Source of the DNA: Trichoplax adhaerens
Taxonomy: Eukaryota > Placozoa > Uniplacotomia > Trichoplacea > Trichoplacidae
DNA: 64,000 nucleotides
Direction: 5' to 3'
Assembly: GCF_000150275.1 (NCBI RefSeq)
Contig: NW_002060949.1
Coordinates: 4,765,915-4,829,914 of the forward strand
The translations under genes and the position numbers were made by a program. Position 1 is the stretch's first letter, and each line of letters opens with the position of its first letter. This document shows positions 14,801 through 27,000 of this stretch, piece by piece. The notes beneath the pieces were generated by a model. It did not search any database, was not told the origin of the DNA, and worked only from the letters and a program-made list of their open reading frames with translations.

Positions 14801-17800
14801 CCATTTACTGAAAATTGAAACCCATTTTACTGAAACTAAGTTAATGTACAAATTTCTAGTCTATGCTGAGTATCTAGATATATCAAATGCTATATAATAG
14901 CGGCATATCTTTGAATTGATATTACTAGCATATATTTGTCTATATCGGGTAATGCTAGGAATCTCCTATTAATGTGCAGAAAAGTCAATAAAAACGCTTA
15001 TATTAAGTATTTGTCGAAAGATAATATCTATGTTCAATATTATCATAATAAAGATGATCTAGTAAGGAGTTCTTACCCGAAATTTGAGTATAGCAGGTTA
15101 AGTTTACATTATAAACTAATAAAAAGATTTTCGTGCTAGAAATTAATTTAATATTTAACTACCTAACAGATTCTAAGTTTGAGTACTTGATCTATCCAAG
15201 TTACATTTTATCACGTATAAGACCAGTATATTTTATTTTAAATGATTAGATGAACCAAAAAAATAATTCCTCCTATAGCTTCTATCGTAGTATTCATTTA
15301 TATGAGGACGCACATGGTATTATACGGATATATTTCAATATTATAATATTGCTACTGTGATAAATGTAATATAACAGCAACCCTTTTTAAGATTCCCAAT
15401 TACTTTTCAAGACAAACTTAACGCAAAAGAATACAAAAATGATCTTAAAGAGATGACAAATTCAGGTAAGCTGTGGAAAATTATGATTAGCATACTCTAG
15501 GCATTAAATAAGTCATAAAATTACTATTGTCGTAATAATCTTGTTTGGTTTGTCAAATAGCTATGATTCGATATTGTTCATGTCGTATTTGCAACATGAA
15601 AACGATAAAAACTTATTTCTTGATTATTTTATTAGTTTCTAAACTGTAAATACTGTATATAATTAACGCAAATATGTATTCGATAAACTTATTTCATAAT
15701 TATATGTTACCATTAGATCTATTGGTTACATTAACTAAAGAATTATTTACTGCTATTTAATTATATATATTTATTAAACATAGTAATATGCTGTCCATAT
15801 TAATTACTTTTCACCGAATGTATTAAGGAAGATTCCTTATAAGATTACAAAAAACAGCTATTTTCTTCATTCAAGCAGAGGGACGAAAAATTTTATACTA
15901 GGAGGAATTCAATATTGAACATCAGTAGGATAATTAAATTAAGAAGCGGCAATATCGTGTCTAAAAATTATCTTTTACGATTAAAAAGCACATAATATAT
16001 TTATGATAGGAAGGAACTGATAAATTAGAACGGTTTCTAATAAAACTTTATTGTAACTATGAGATCAAAGACTGAATGTTGAATTTGAATTAATAATTGA
16101 TGAAAATATCATTTTAAAATTATTTAATAGCTAGAATTGCAATTAGACAGATGAAATAGGACTTTAATGATATTGTAACAATTTATTTCCAATTTACCTT
16201 TTAATTGTATAGCATAGATTATAGTAGGTTATTTTCATAAAGTATTATTTAAATTTTTTTCATTTACAGGTGCAAATAAAGCCTTTATGCCTGGAAAATT
16301 AAGAATTGTTAGTAGTCAATAGTTGCTAATGATTCATAAACTGTCATGACATTTTAATTGTTTATTTTTAAATATATCTACTTTAATCTACTAATTACAT
16401 CGGACTTGATGATGAGATATGGTTATTAAATATATCTATTTTTTGACAATATTTATTACTGCTTGCTGATTTTTCATAACTTTAAGGTAAATTATAAACT
16501 TGTATCACTAATAAGCCACAGGTATTTTGTGACGAGAATGGACTCCTGCTGGTAGTATACAAGTATAAAAGGAATAGAAATATCAATAAGCGACCATAAT
16601 ATATTAAAAATTAGACACAAACATTTACCTATCTAAATATCAATCATAACTTATTGATGCCATCTCCTGTCAAAATAGATTTCAATTAGCCGATTGTTTT
16701 GCAAGACTTATCAGAATTTTAAACAATTTAACTTTTATGCTTACTATTAATATTGCTACACTCTAATTAAATAATAAAAATTTCTTTTTATTAATACATA
16801 GTAATATCCAATTTATTTTACTTCATCAAATTCATGCTGGTTATCTTAGTTTCGTATAATTAATGATATCGTCGAAGGTAGAGCTCGTGATAAGGTGCAG
16901 TAATTAGTTAAAAATTATTAAGGATTAATACAGACTGGAATTGCTAATATTGATACTAAAAGGGAGAACTGAAAGAACCCGCTTTCATCCAAGACAAATA
17001 AAGCCTAGTGAAAAAGCAAAGTACAAATTACGTATCACTACGTTGTAGTTAGAAATTAGTAAATCTGGTTATCATTTTGATTTAATATTATGATTTCATT
17101 AAAATATCGCCATTACTAGTAAGATTTTATGATTCTTCTGTTCTTAATTGCCTGTAGTTACGATAACATAATAATATTACAGGTAAGAATATTATGTAAG
17201 CTACGATAAGGCGTTCTTTATATCAGTGTAATATTATTCGTGTTTTCGGCTGGCATTGAAATGAAATATGATTCGAAATTTGCCGTTAACAGCTTTAATT
17301 GTTTGAAGCACCCTTGTATATTTAGTTTTAACTAGCCAATCGATCAGTTAACTGATAAATTAAAGAGTCTTTAATATGAATATATCAAATATTTCTTACT
17401 TTTTGTTAGCTTATACGGTATTATATTAGTTCTATGAGTGATTATTTTGAAAATGTAAAATGCGCACAATAGGGATTGTCACAGTAGAAATATAATTATA
17501 ATGGCTGAAGTATTACCTTTAGCTGAAGATGATATTTATACGTCTATTTTTGGCGATAACACAAATAGTCTTACCAAATAGTATAGTTCAGTTAGGTTCA
17601 GAGTAACAAAATTTTACAATTTGTTATTCTAGCAACTGTCATCAAAGGCAAAATGATAGACTTATTGTATATGGTTTTAAAGATAGCACTAGTAATTTTG
17701 TACCTATCTATTTATAGTCACGTATTTCAAGATAGCTGAGCTCTTTTAATAATTTTCTGTTTCTAATCATAATTATAACATAAATATGCTCAATATTGTT

Positions 17801-19433
17801 TCTAGATCATTGCGTATATGTATTATATTAGCGCACATATGAACGTTTTCAGAGATATTTATTAACTTCTGTACTTATGATTGCAGTATGAGTATTTCAA
17901 AATCTTTGAAAATTTTTCATTTAACTTATAGTTTTAGATTCTATTCATCGATGCAAAGTATTGGCCATTCAAATTCATCTCATACAGTAAAGATTTAATG
18001 ATATCCTACGATATATCGACAATAATAATATTTGTAGTGCCAGTAATACAGCCATCATCCTTAGTAACATCATTAATCACTATTAATCAACCGTCTATTG
18101 TTAAGCTATACTGTGTATGAATCCAGCCAGTAGCTTTTTACTGTAGCCTTAATATGACTGCTAACAAAGGCGGTCGTAATACTGCTACCTACACGCTCGA
18201 CACTTGTTCTAGTACAACTTAGTTTACATCGTGTTTGTAGGTTAATAAATTACAGCCCAATACTTACAGCGGAGAAATTAAGACTACGAGTCTATCATCC
18301 AGTCTGCCCTTTCGTCATTTAGTTATAATACAATTTAAATATTAGGAATTTACTATCGCAACAGTAATTGTGCATATCTGTCTTAGATCAATCTATGAAA
18401 CCCTAAATTTTTTATTAGAAAATGAACTAATTTATGGTACAAGTAAGTAGATTTTAGTGGCTATTACTGAGGTGTAAAATAAAACATGCTGTTATCTATA
18501 CATGTATTGATGAATTTCAGATCATTATACAGTATTATCAGTGAATTTTAAGGTATGTTATCTACCGAATACCAGATAGAAAATAGGAATTTTGCCATTG
18601 TTATAAGTCACTTGATAGTAATTGGATTGTAATGATATATTGTAAAATTGCTATATTATGTTGTTACTATAGATAATTATGCAGATAGCTCCTGGTGAAG
18701 AACTAATTCATCTAGTAAAGTTAAGTTAGCAAAATAAGCCAAGACCTAATCGTAATATTTTTGAGACAGTTTATCACGCTCATTGTGTTGTAAAGTGCTG
18801 TAAACTTCCTTAGTATTGGATCGTAGATTTTACGAGTTTTTATCATTATTATTAGCCATGTTAGTATGATGTACGGCACCATTGTGTGGTTTTCGATAAT
18901 TATCTAAAGGTATATTTCGTAGTAGCTCATAGCTGTAGACTGTCGTGGACTATTCTATGTTAAAGTACAAATGACCACATACAGTAGGTTGTCAAGTCGC
19001 TATTGATGCTAGAGGTAAAATAGATATGTAACTCATACATTGCTTTAGCTGGAGAAATAAATTCTACGTAAATACTGTAGCTGTTGCTCTATCGAATTAT
19101 AATGTAGATGGTCCGCTATAAAGTACTGTTGTTACTGATGAGAATAAATGTAAAATAACTTAGAATATTACTGAGCTGATCGTAGCTGGAAACGTTATGA
19201 AAAGTATATATATATAACTTTAGATTATGCAGTAGTTGCGTCAAAAAATCTTTGCAGTGATTGTACTGTACTCCAGCTAGGGTTGAGCTGTATGCAAACT
19301 ACCTTTGTACGCGTATAAAGATACGAATAAAGCTCTAATTTTCTACGATTTTGAAATTTTGAGATCGGTTATATCACAAGTGCATATTACGGTATTAACA
19401 TTAATTAATCAAGCTAGTAGCTGCAACTTAAGG
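8801..19433. other. Gene-free AT-rich intergenic stretch
   Basis: No splice-consistent coding exon was found on either strand. Frames such as 14936-15139 are AT-biased and unrecognised. The only notable local feature is an 18-bp perfect palindrome at 13391-13408. No tRNA-like or other RNA-gene signature was recognised by eye. Confidence 0.5.
13391..13408. other. 18-bp perfect palindrome
   Basis: CTGCGAATCGATTCGCAG equals its own reverse complement over all 18 bases. It is isolated in gene-free DNA. It could be a binding site for a dimeric protein or a chance palindrome. Confidence 0.6.
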
Positions 19434-19790
19434 TTAATATATTATTACGCATGAATTTCAACGGAATATAACTTTGATATTTGAACGAAGAAACTGGATA
19501 TCGCTATAGTATACATTGTACAAGTACTGTACCGTACTGAATGCTTCTACGGGCATACAGCATTCATATATAAGTAATTTTAAATATTATTACACATGAA
19601 TTTCAACGGAATATAACTTTAATTTTTGAACGAAGAAGCTGGATATCGTTATAGTGTACATTTGTACAAGTACCGCACTGTACTGAATGCTTCTATGGGC
19701 ATACAGTATATATAAATAACTTTAAATATTATTACACATGAATTTCAACGGAATATAAACTTTGATTTTTGAACGAAGTACTGCGTACCG
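19434..19790. repeat. Tandem repeat, ~142-145 bp period, about 2.4 copies
   Basis: A core beginning ATGAATTTCAACGGAATATA starts at 19451, 19596 and 19738, giving spacings of 145 and 142 bases. The third copy breaks off at about 19785. The first copy holds a possible stem: TGAATGC and GCATTCA are exact reverse complements flanking a ~15-base loop. A fourth, diverged and partial copy lies at about 20340-20420. The array is about 1 kb upstream of the POLDIP2 start codon. The family is unrecognised. Confidence 0.85.
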
Positions 19791-20339
19791 TTTTGGGGCT
19801 CAATAAGCAACGAAAGTAGATAAGTTTGTGGAATTTATTGTAAGAACAGTCACGGAATAAGTAGGAGTTGCAAACATAAGTATCAGAATACTGTTGTTAA
19901 TAGGATTTAACAGGGTATGTAACGAGAAGATCGCGAGGTCTTCTTTTTCCTAGTTTGTTGTAAATGAAGTTACGGTTGGTTTTATTGTAATAAAGCTTAA
20001 TTCGGTTTTTAAATCCAGTTAGACTGATTTATTGTGGATCCTGTAAGAATTGGCTTTACTACCATAACATCCATAGTCTTGCTAGTAGCATGCAAGGTAT
20101 AATAGCCAATATTCCCATATACAGTACAGTATAAGACACTGAGGATCTTTATCAATCTACATAATTGGCATAGTCCAAGTTTTTCCACACAATTGTTGCA
20201 ATATACAGGTGCTGTACCATAATGTACTGTACGTCGAGAGTCTGATTAATACAATGGCACCCTGAAAAAATAAAATTCTGCAAGTTAAATGAAGCCAAAA
20301 CTAGGTCAATTCTATATGTAATCGTAGCCTAATAACTCA

Positions 20340-20420
20340 CAAATGCCGTTCTACGGGTACCTATAAATATTATACAGGAATTTCAACGGAATACAACTTT
20401 CATTTTTGAACAACTGGCTG
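20340..20420. repeat. Dispersed partial copy of the 19.4-kb tandem unit
   Basis: Contains GAATTTCAACGGAATACAAC followed by a CATTTTTGAAC segment, matching the core of the 142-145 bp unit. It also shares the TTCTACGGG element found elsewhere in the unit. The order of elements differs from the tandem copies, so it is a rearranged fragment. Confidence 0.7.
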
Positions 20421-20456
20421 CCATCGAAAATAATATATTCATACTGTAATATTAAA

Positions 20457-20700
20457 TACTGCAGTCCTGTACAGTGTACAGTGTACAGTATATAGACTGT
20501 AGGAGACTACAGTGTACAGTACTGTACACTCACTCGGTGTACTGTACACTGTACAGCATGTGATACAGGGAATGGACAAGAACACGTCATGGCGACAATA
20601 CTGTACACTATAATATTGTACTATACAGTATAATGTCCTGTCGTAGATCATACATTAAGCACTGTAGATTAGGACTGTACAGTACAGGTACAGTACCGTG
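20457..20700. repeat. Palindromic ACAGTAC/GTACTGT cluster upstream of POLDIP2
   Basis: Dense overlapping TACAGTAC, GTACTGTAC and ACAGTGTACAG motifs. Around 20510-20560 the motifs on one side mirror those on the other (ACAGTGTACAGTACTGTACA before, TGTACTGTACACTGTACAG after), forming a foldback. It ends about 50 bp before the POLDIP2 ATG, so it lies in the promoter or 5'UTR. Similar clusters occur at 40970-41815 and 53430-53965. Confidence 0.8.
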
Positions 20701-20751
20701 CACTCTTCAAGCGCTACCAGGACGCTCGACGAAGACACCAGTGGAATCAAG

Positions 20752-23700
20752 ATGGCGTTGCTTCGCCTTCTACGTCCTTCAACAGTAATGTTGAATGCAA
20801 AAGGAACGCTATTGCCTGCTTCTCGTCTATGTCGAAAGAGGATGCATAAGTAAGCCTATACTTGTTTCCAGATATTTTATTCCACTGTACAAGAATAGGA
20901 TAGCTACATTTCATGCATATTTCGATCACTGTGCCAGGTGTTGAGTCATCGTATCCATTCAACGCTACATTCTATGTCGGGATTATCTCGATTCTTTTTA
21001 CATTGTGTCCTTTGCAATTGTGTAGACTGTATTGCATAATTTAGATGAAATGATATAGATTAGCAATATTTGTAGGCCAAGAATTGAGAAAAGAAATTTA
21101 GTAGTGACTACGTTACAATCGTTATCGACGATCATGCTGTCATGTCGTGCAATTACCAAGTGTCAAGGATACACTTAGTAAATCCTGGTGGTAGACTTCT
21201 GCATGCTATTTTTCTACTAGCAATATTGAAATGATTATCTCGTCTTGCTGGCGTTTGCATAGGTTAAGTAGGAAGCCAATATTACTGTAGTGCATTACCA
21301 TCAGCAATGGCCAGTTTGGAAATTAGTTACTATGCTTATTGAAACCAAATTTCCTAGGTAATTCATGAGGTATTCCTTTACTGCATGCTTTACGAAATAA
21401 CTATAAACACGGGGTCCGTTTTATTTCATTGACCAATAAGATTATAATATTTATTCGAGTGAGATCTGTTTAGCTCAGCTTTATCCAAAGCTACCCTTAC
21501 TACTTTCTAGTTCCTTTTAATTTATAATTAGATAATAAATACTTTCTCTGGCCGATAATATACTGCAAATTGCAGGATAATGTCATAATTTATTGCTTTA
21601 AATGCATTCTAATAAAATGTTACCTAGATGCAAGTAATGTCGCTTTCTATCACTTTACAAATCTAAAAATTTGCAAATTATCTTCAATTAATATAGCAGT
21701 CAAATTTATTCTCTCTGAGATGATTACAAAAATCAATTTGCTTTGCACAGATTAGCTACTGTAGGGGTTTTAACATCACCAAAGGTCGATGACCATTATC
21801 AACCTGGACAAGTAAGTTAATCTTAATTACGCTAAAGTAGTACAGTAAATTATTAATACAAATCGATCGTTTAACAAAATTTATCTTTGCGAATATGAAC
21901 TTCATTATTAGTCGTCCTAAAAGTACTGCAAATACGCGTACTATTTCCTACACTTGACAATCTTATTTACTGCTAACTGAAATTATCTATGATTTCTTCA
22001 TCAGTTGTTCCTTCATCGGTTCTTTGGCTATCGTGGTGTCGTGTTATATCGATGGCCAGCTAACTTATATGATAGAGATGAAGAAAATATTGTGTTAGTT
22101 CAACATTATATTAGTGCCGGGCATGTATATATTGAAGTTTATTATAGTAGGGTATAACTATAATTTACATCATACTGTCTTAGTCTAGCTCAATATGCGT
22201 AATCTTTATATAACTAGAATAATATGTAATTTTCTTAACGATAAATCTTAGCTAAGCTAATTGACCATCTTTTCCAATCTAGTCATACTAAAGAAAAGGA
22301 AGGAGATCATCAACCTGAAAAAGCAATTTATTATCAAGTTCTAGTTGACCAACGAGATGCCCCTCATGTTGTAAGTAAATTGTCACATTTATTGACACTA
22401 CACAAAAGTTTGCTTGCGTACCACTATGTCTAGTTATATGAGGCATTTTTATAGTATATTACTTCCAAGAAGAACTTATAATTGTATTATCTTATCTAGA
22501 AAATGCAACGTGACAGTATTACGTTCCTAGGAAATAGTGCAGAAGAACCGCTATATTCTTTACCAGGTTTGCTAATTATTTATTATGCCCTTGCTTTACT
22601 CCTCCAACCTTATATTAATAAATCAAACTATGGCATCTTTATTACTAATTAAGAAGATTAAATCAATTCCGTTATTGACTGTGCGCTAACTGCGAATATT
22701 TTTACTATAAATACTCATTTGTTGACAATGTTATGTCTTGTTTTATAGGATTCGATTACTTAAGTCACGATGACGTCCTACCTTATAAAACTGTGGATAA
22801 GCAACCAATTAAACATAACTTTTTCAATAAATTTTTTGAAGTTGATGAAAGAAATGGTAAGTTATCGTTTATATCCCAAAATTTATACTATCTTTGTACT
22901 ATAGAACATAAATTAAAGAATATTTATCAATTGAAATGCTACAAATATGTCATTTTAACTGTCTTGAAGTTTTTCCAAGTGTGATTATATAGTTGAAGAG
23001 CATCTAAACATTCATTATAGGTTCGATATCTTTCAATCCAAGAGAGTCCCTGAAATCATGGCACGACAAAAATCATCATTTTTTGGAATTGTCAGCTGTT
23101 TACCGTTGCGTCACTAACGATCTACGAGTTACTGTATTACCATTCTATATGGGATCTAGGGTAATGCTGTGCTACTTGATTGATTTAATCCTATATTTAA
23201 CTGATTCTTTGTCCTAATTAGTATGTTATCTATCTTGTATATATTTATTGTAAACAGAAGGTATAAATAGTAGTGATTAAATGAATTATGCGTTACACTG
23301 CATAGATGAATAGGGAAGATAACGTAAAAAGTTATCAATCGCAATTTTTACATTATATTTAATAGAATTTTGTTACCAAAGAGGAAGATGTACACTATTA
23401 TTGGGTAAGATCGTTAATGGATACTCATAACCCTGATGATATTCTCGATAGCATTCTAATTATAAGAAATGTTTACAGTGGAGGTACTGCGTGAGAATTG
23501 AAAATCTAGGGACTATCCCTGTTAGATTGATTAATCGCCATTGGATTATACGAAGCGGTAATAATTTAGAAGAAGTACACGGACGTGGTGTTGTTGGGAT
23601 GGTATGCTATAATCGCTACTTTAATCCTTTTTTAGCTTTACGTAACAATAACAAGAAATAGATTAGTTATACTACCTTGCTATATTGAATGGAATAAATC

Positions 23701-24073
23701 AATTCTCTGCGTTATTTTCAATTTCCTCATAGATGCCAGTACTTAATAAGCAAGAGCCGGCATTCCAGTATAGTAGCCATATTTCTTTGAAGTCATCTAG
23801 TGGGCACATGTGGTAATAATTAAAGTACTGTTATGATGACTGTAACGGTTTTTCAAATAGTATTGTACTACACTCTATTTTTTATCCTAGATTACTGTAT
23901 TCTTAAGAATTGACTTTTCATACATGAAGAATCTTGATGCTTTTAAATCAACTTTTCATTCGATGTTCTTCTATCTCTATTTCTTAATCAGGGGAAATTT
24001 TCAATTCGATAGATTGGATGGCTTAGGAAATATTTTCTGTCGGATACCGATGTTGAACTTAACTAGTAAATAG
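20752..24073 (+). CDS. POLDIP2: DNA polymerase delta-interacting protein 2 (PDIP38) orthologue, 11 exons
   Basis: Exons read as 20752-20849, 21751-21811, 22005-~22120, 22283-22370, 22500-22566, 22749-22856, 23021-23160, 23366-23404, 23479-23601, 23733-23812 and 23992-24073 (TAG stop), giving about 333 residues (human 368). The first ~33 residues are Arg/Leu-rich and acid-poor, as in a mitochondrial presequence. A YccV/HspQ-like domain follows (LFLHRFFGYRGVVLYRW at ~54, then YYQVLVDQRDAPHV). After GFDYLSHDDVLPY comes an ApaG/DUF525-type C-terminal domain from about 210 (RVTVLPFYMGSR, WRYCVRIENLG, HGRGVVGM, SSGHMW). The order matches human POLDIP2, an adaptor reported in mitochondria and nucleus that binds the polymerase delta small subunit, PCNA and PrimPol. 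The exon 3/4 junction is uncertain: only a GC donor near 22121 keeps the frame well. The stop is followed by AT-rich intergenic DNA. Confidence 0.92.
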
Positions 24074-27000
24074 TAGTATACCATATCAAAGGCGATGTAT
24101 TATTTTCTTGTTTATTTACAAATTTACCAAAGTGTAAAAATTAGAAATGTACGTTGTGTTGATGAGACAACACATTCGCGATCGCGTCTTGGATTAGAGT
24201 TTTCCTCATTTTAGTAAGTATCGAAATCTGCGCAAATCCATCGTGCCGTACATGCTAGCATATGACTGAATGCAAAATAAGTATATAAGGATTATTCGAT
24301 ACACTTGAAAGCTGTGCTGCTTCTTAATCTCGATTATTCACTTTTAAAAACTTCATATTTATGCGTTTTATGCCTGTCAACATTATTGACTTGGGTAAAA
24401 TTTTTGATTAATGATATTTAACTAAACAGTTATTCCTTTGGGAACATTACCTCATAGCGATAAATCGTTGATAGTGATATCAAGGACTGTTTATATACTA
24501 GGTAAAGATGCGCCTTATGCCAACTTTAAGTTGAAGAATATGACTTAAATATGTATAAAGCACTTACATCTCTATAACTGAGAATATCCATCATATGAAC
24601 AGAAGCATTTGCTTATCTTGAACATTAGATATTCGATTAAAGTTATTTCTAGTTAAATATATGTTTTATTATCTTGCGGGGTCAATGTGTATAATATCAT
24701 AAACACAGAAAGAGTGTGTTATCATTTCGTTATAGTGTCATTGTTGCCTAAATTAGATTTGAATAAAGAGTAGAATACCAGATCGCACGTTTCTATTTAT
24801 ACAAAAAGTTATTGGTAGAGATAATACGTACGGTACTCTTTTTGTATAGATATTCTGTGCAAGCAGAACACTAATAACGCAATTACAATCTGTATACCAA
24901 TGCAGTACAATAAATCGAATACTGTATATTAACAGAACAAAAAGTACTACCAATACTACCTAATATAGCAATACTGCAGTATAGAAGTTATTCATATTAC
25001 TGAATTTCCACATGTTATAGATGCATGAGCTATACTCGTACACCACGTATTTCCCTGTAACATTATAAATTATATCATTATGCTATACAATATATATTTG
25101 CCTACGTTCTTATGAGACTCATACACGATTTGCATCATCGGCTTGAAAGTGCTGTATATTAGCCGTATAATCAATTATGATTTAAGTTCTATCATAATTT
25201 CTATACCTGCTCTTTGTCTCTCAAACGCGGCTCAATCTTCTTGTCACTTATTTCTAATAAATGATTCTATCTTAGTTTTGTCACCTTTCATCCTTCACTG
25301 AAGTTGATGTAGGAATATTTTACAAAGAATATCGCTTATACTTTATGCGGCATACGTAATTAATCAAACTGGATCTCATCTAAAGCTTATTGTAATAAAT
25401 TATTGATAATCTTCCTATGATAGATATTTTTAACTTGGAAAATGCTAACCATCTTTTATAATAGTTATTTATTTTCCTCTTCACTTCTAATTTTGATGCG
25501 CTATACAGTATTTCGAGGTAAAATAACCTGCTATATTTATTTTTATAACGATATCCGAAATTATAATGAATGTTACAGTGACACTGAATAAAAATTCCCA
25601 TTACACGACGACCTGAAATTTATCTATTGTCTTCAAATTATTAGATGTAAATACTTTACGTCTACGTGTGTATCCTGTTAGACAGGTATTTACTGATTTC
25701 AAAATGGTCTAATTCATATTCCCAAACGTATCTATCGTAATGCCCTGTTGCCAGTATTAACCAAATGAAAATATCTCAATTATAAATCCGGTTTAAAAAC
25801 GATTTGAATACAGGTGCCTTTAGGTGGAACGCTGATTAAGGATATCATGTGTAGGAGTGGGCAAGTTTTGCATTTACAGTCAAAATGATAAAATGTGTTT
25901 GTCAAGGCAATCAGAAGCTATCGAATACATCGCCGCCTGGTACTATTGTAGTCTAAGAGTAATTAATCATGTCAATAGAAGTGCTTAGATTTAGTCTACA
26001 CTAACTACCAATAATAAAGGAAATTAATGAAAATATTGTTGGTCCATTGTAGCGCGCTTTAAAATTTATCATATGAATATAGAAGATTTGGCATACAGGA
26101 GTTGGTAGTAACTACTAAAATATGCTAGTAACAGATCTTAAGTTATGATCGCATCACAGGATAATTAGTGTTAATTAGTAATTAATTAATTCATTCTACT
26201 TCTATCTTAATCTCGATCTTATCGCTAAATGTACGCATATAAATCAGATACTTTTTATAAAAGCTAAATGAGAATATGCCTATCAGATGGCATGAGCATT
26301 TTCTTCAAGGTTTAAAAACATGAATATCTTATTCTTTATGCACAGCAGCTTTAGATGAACTTTCGATACAATAGAATAATAGCTGCAGTATATGTATTAC
26401 ATATCGTTTAAGCATTCACCAAACTAGTTTACTCTCTAGTTGTGGGTGGGTGAGTGGGAGATATCAACATTTAAGCGTCGGTGTATTACTCATACTGTCA
26501 AGTTACTTTCTGCTATTATAGAAAACTTACTCCATACCGGTTTTTAATTACTATGTCAATCTTAAACCTTCTGCGACGAGATAGGGTTTAATTATTCAAA
26601 TACCGGTATCGCCGGTACTGCTTCTTATGAAACTCGTTTTCTGTAACATAAAATAAGCATCTAAAAGTATAGCTTATATTTAATTATCTATGAAGTATAT
26701 GCTCAATCAACTCCAGTCGAAGCGCGGAAAAATATTCATTACTTGCTGAGAATTACATCATCATTATTACCATAACTCCCTTATATGGGAGACTAGGATA
26801 AGCGAGCGATTGACTAAATTCAAAAGTTTAGTCTTTTATTAAATGCCACAATCTGTATGTTTTATTAAAACAAAAACAGTTTCCTTGAATGAATTTTAGC
26901 ATTACTGTAATTAGTAAAAGTAATTCTCGGTAATATAGATTTTTAGTGGTCAACAAACTGTTTGTTCGATCTTGAATTACATACTTACCGGAGTGCCATA

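Noticed and set aside
17501-17581. 26-residue frame with a good start context (MAEVLPLAEDD...)
   Set aside because: Non-AT-driven residues caught my eye, but there is no neighbouring exon, splice site or homologue to support it.
20747-20962. 71-codon minus-strand frame
   Set aside because: It is antisense to the POLDIP2 start exon, whose presequence and downstream exons join in phase.
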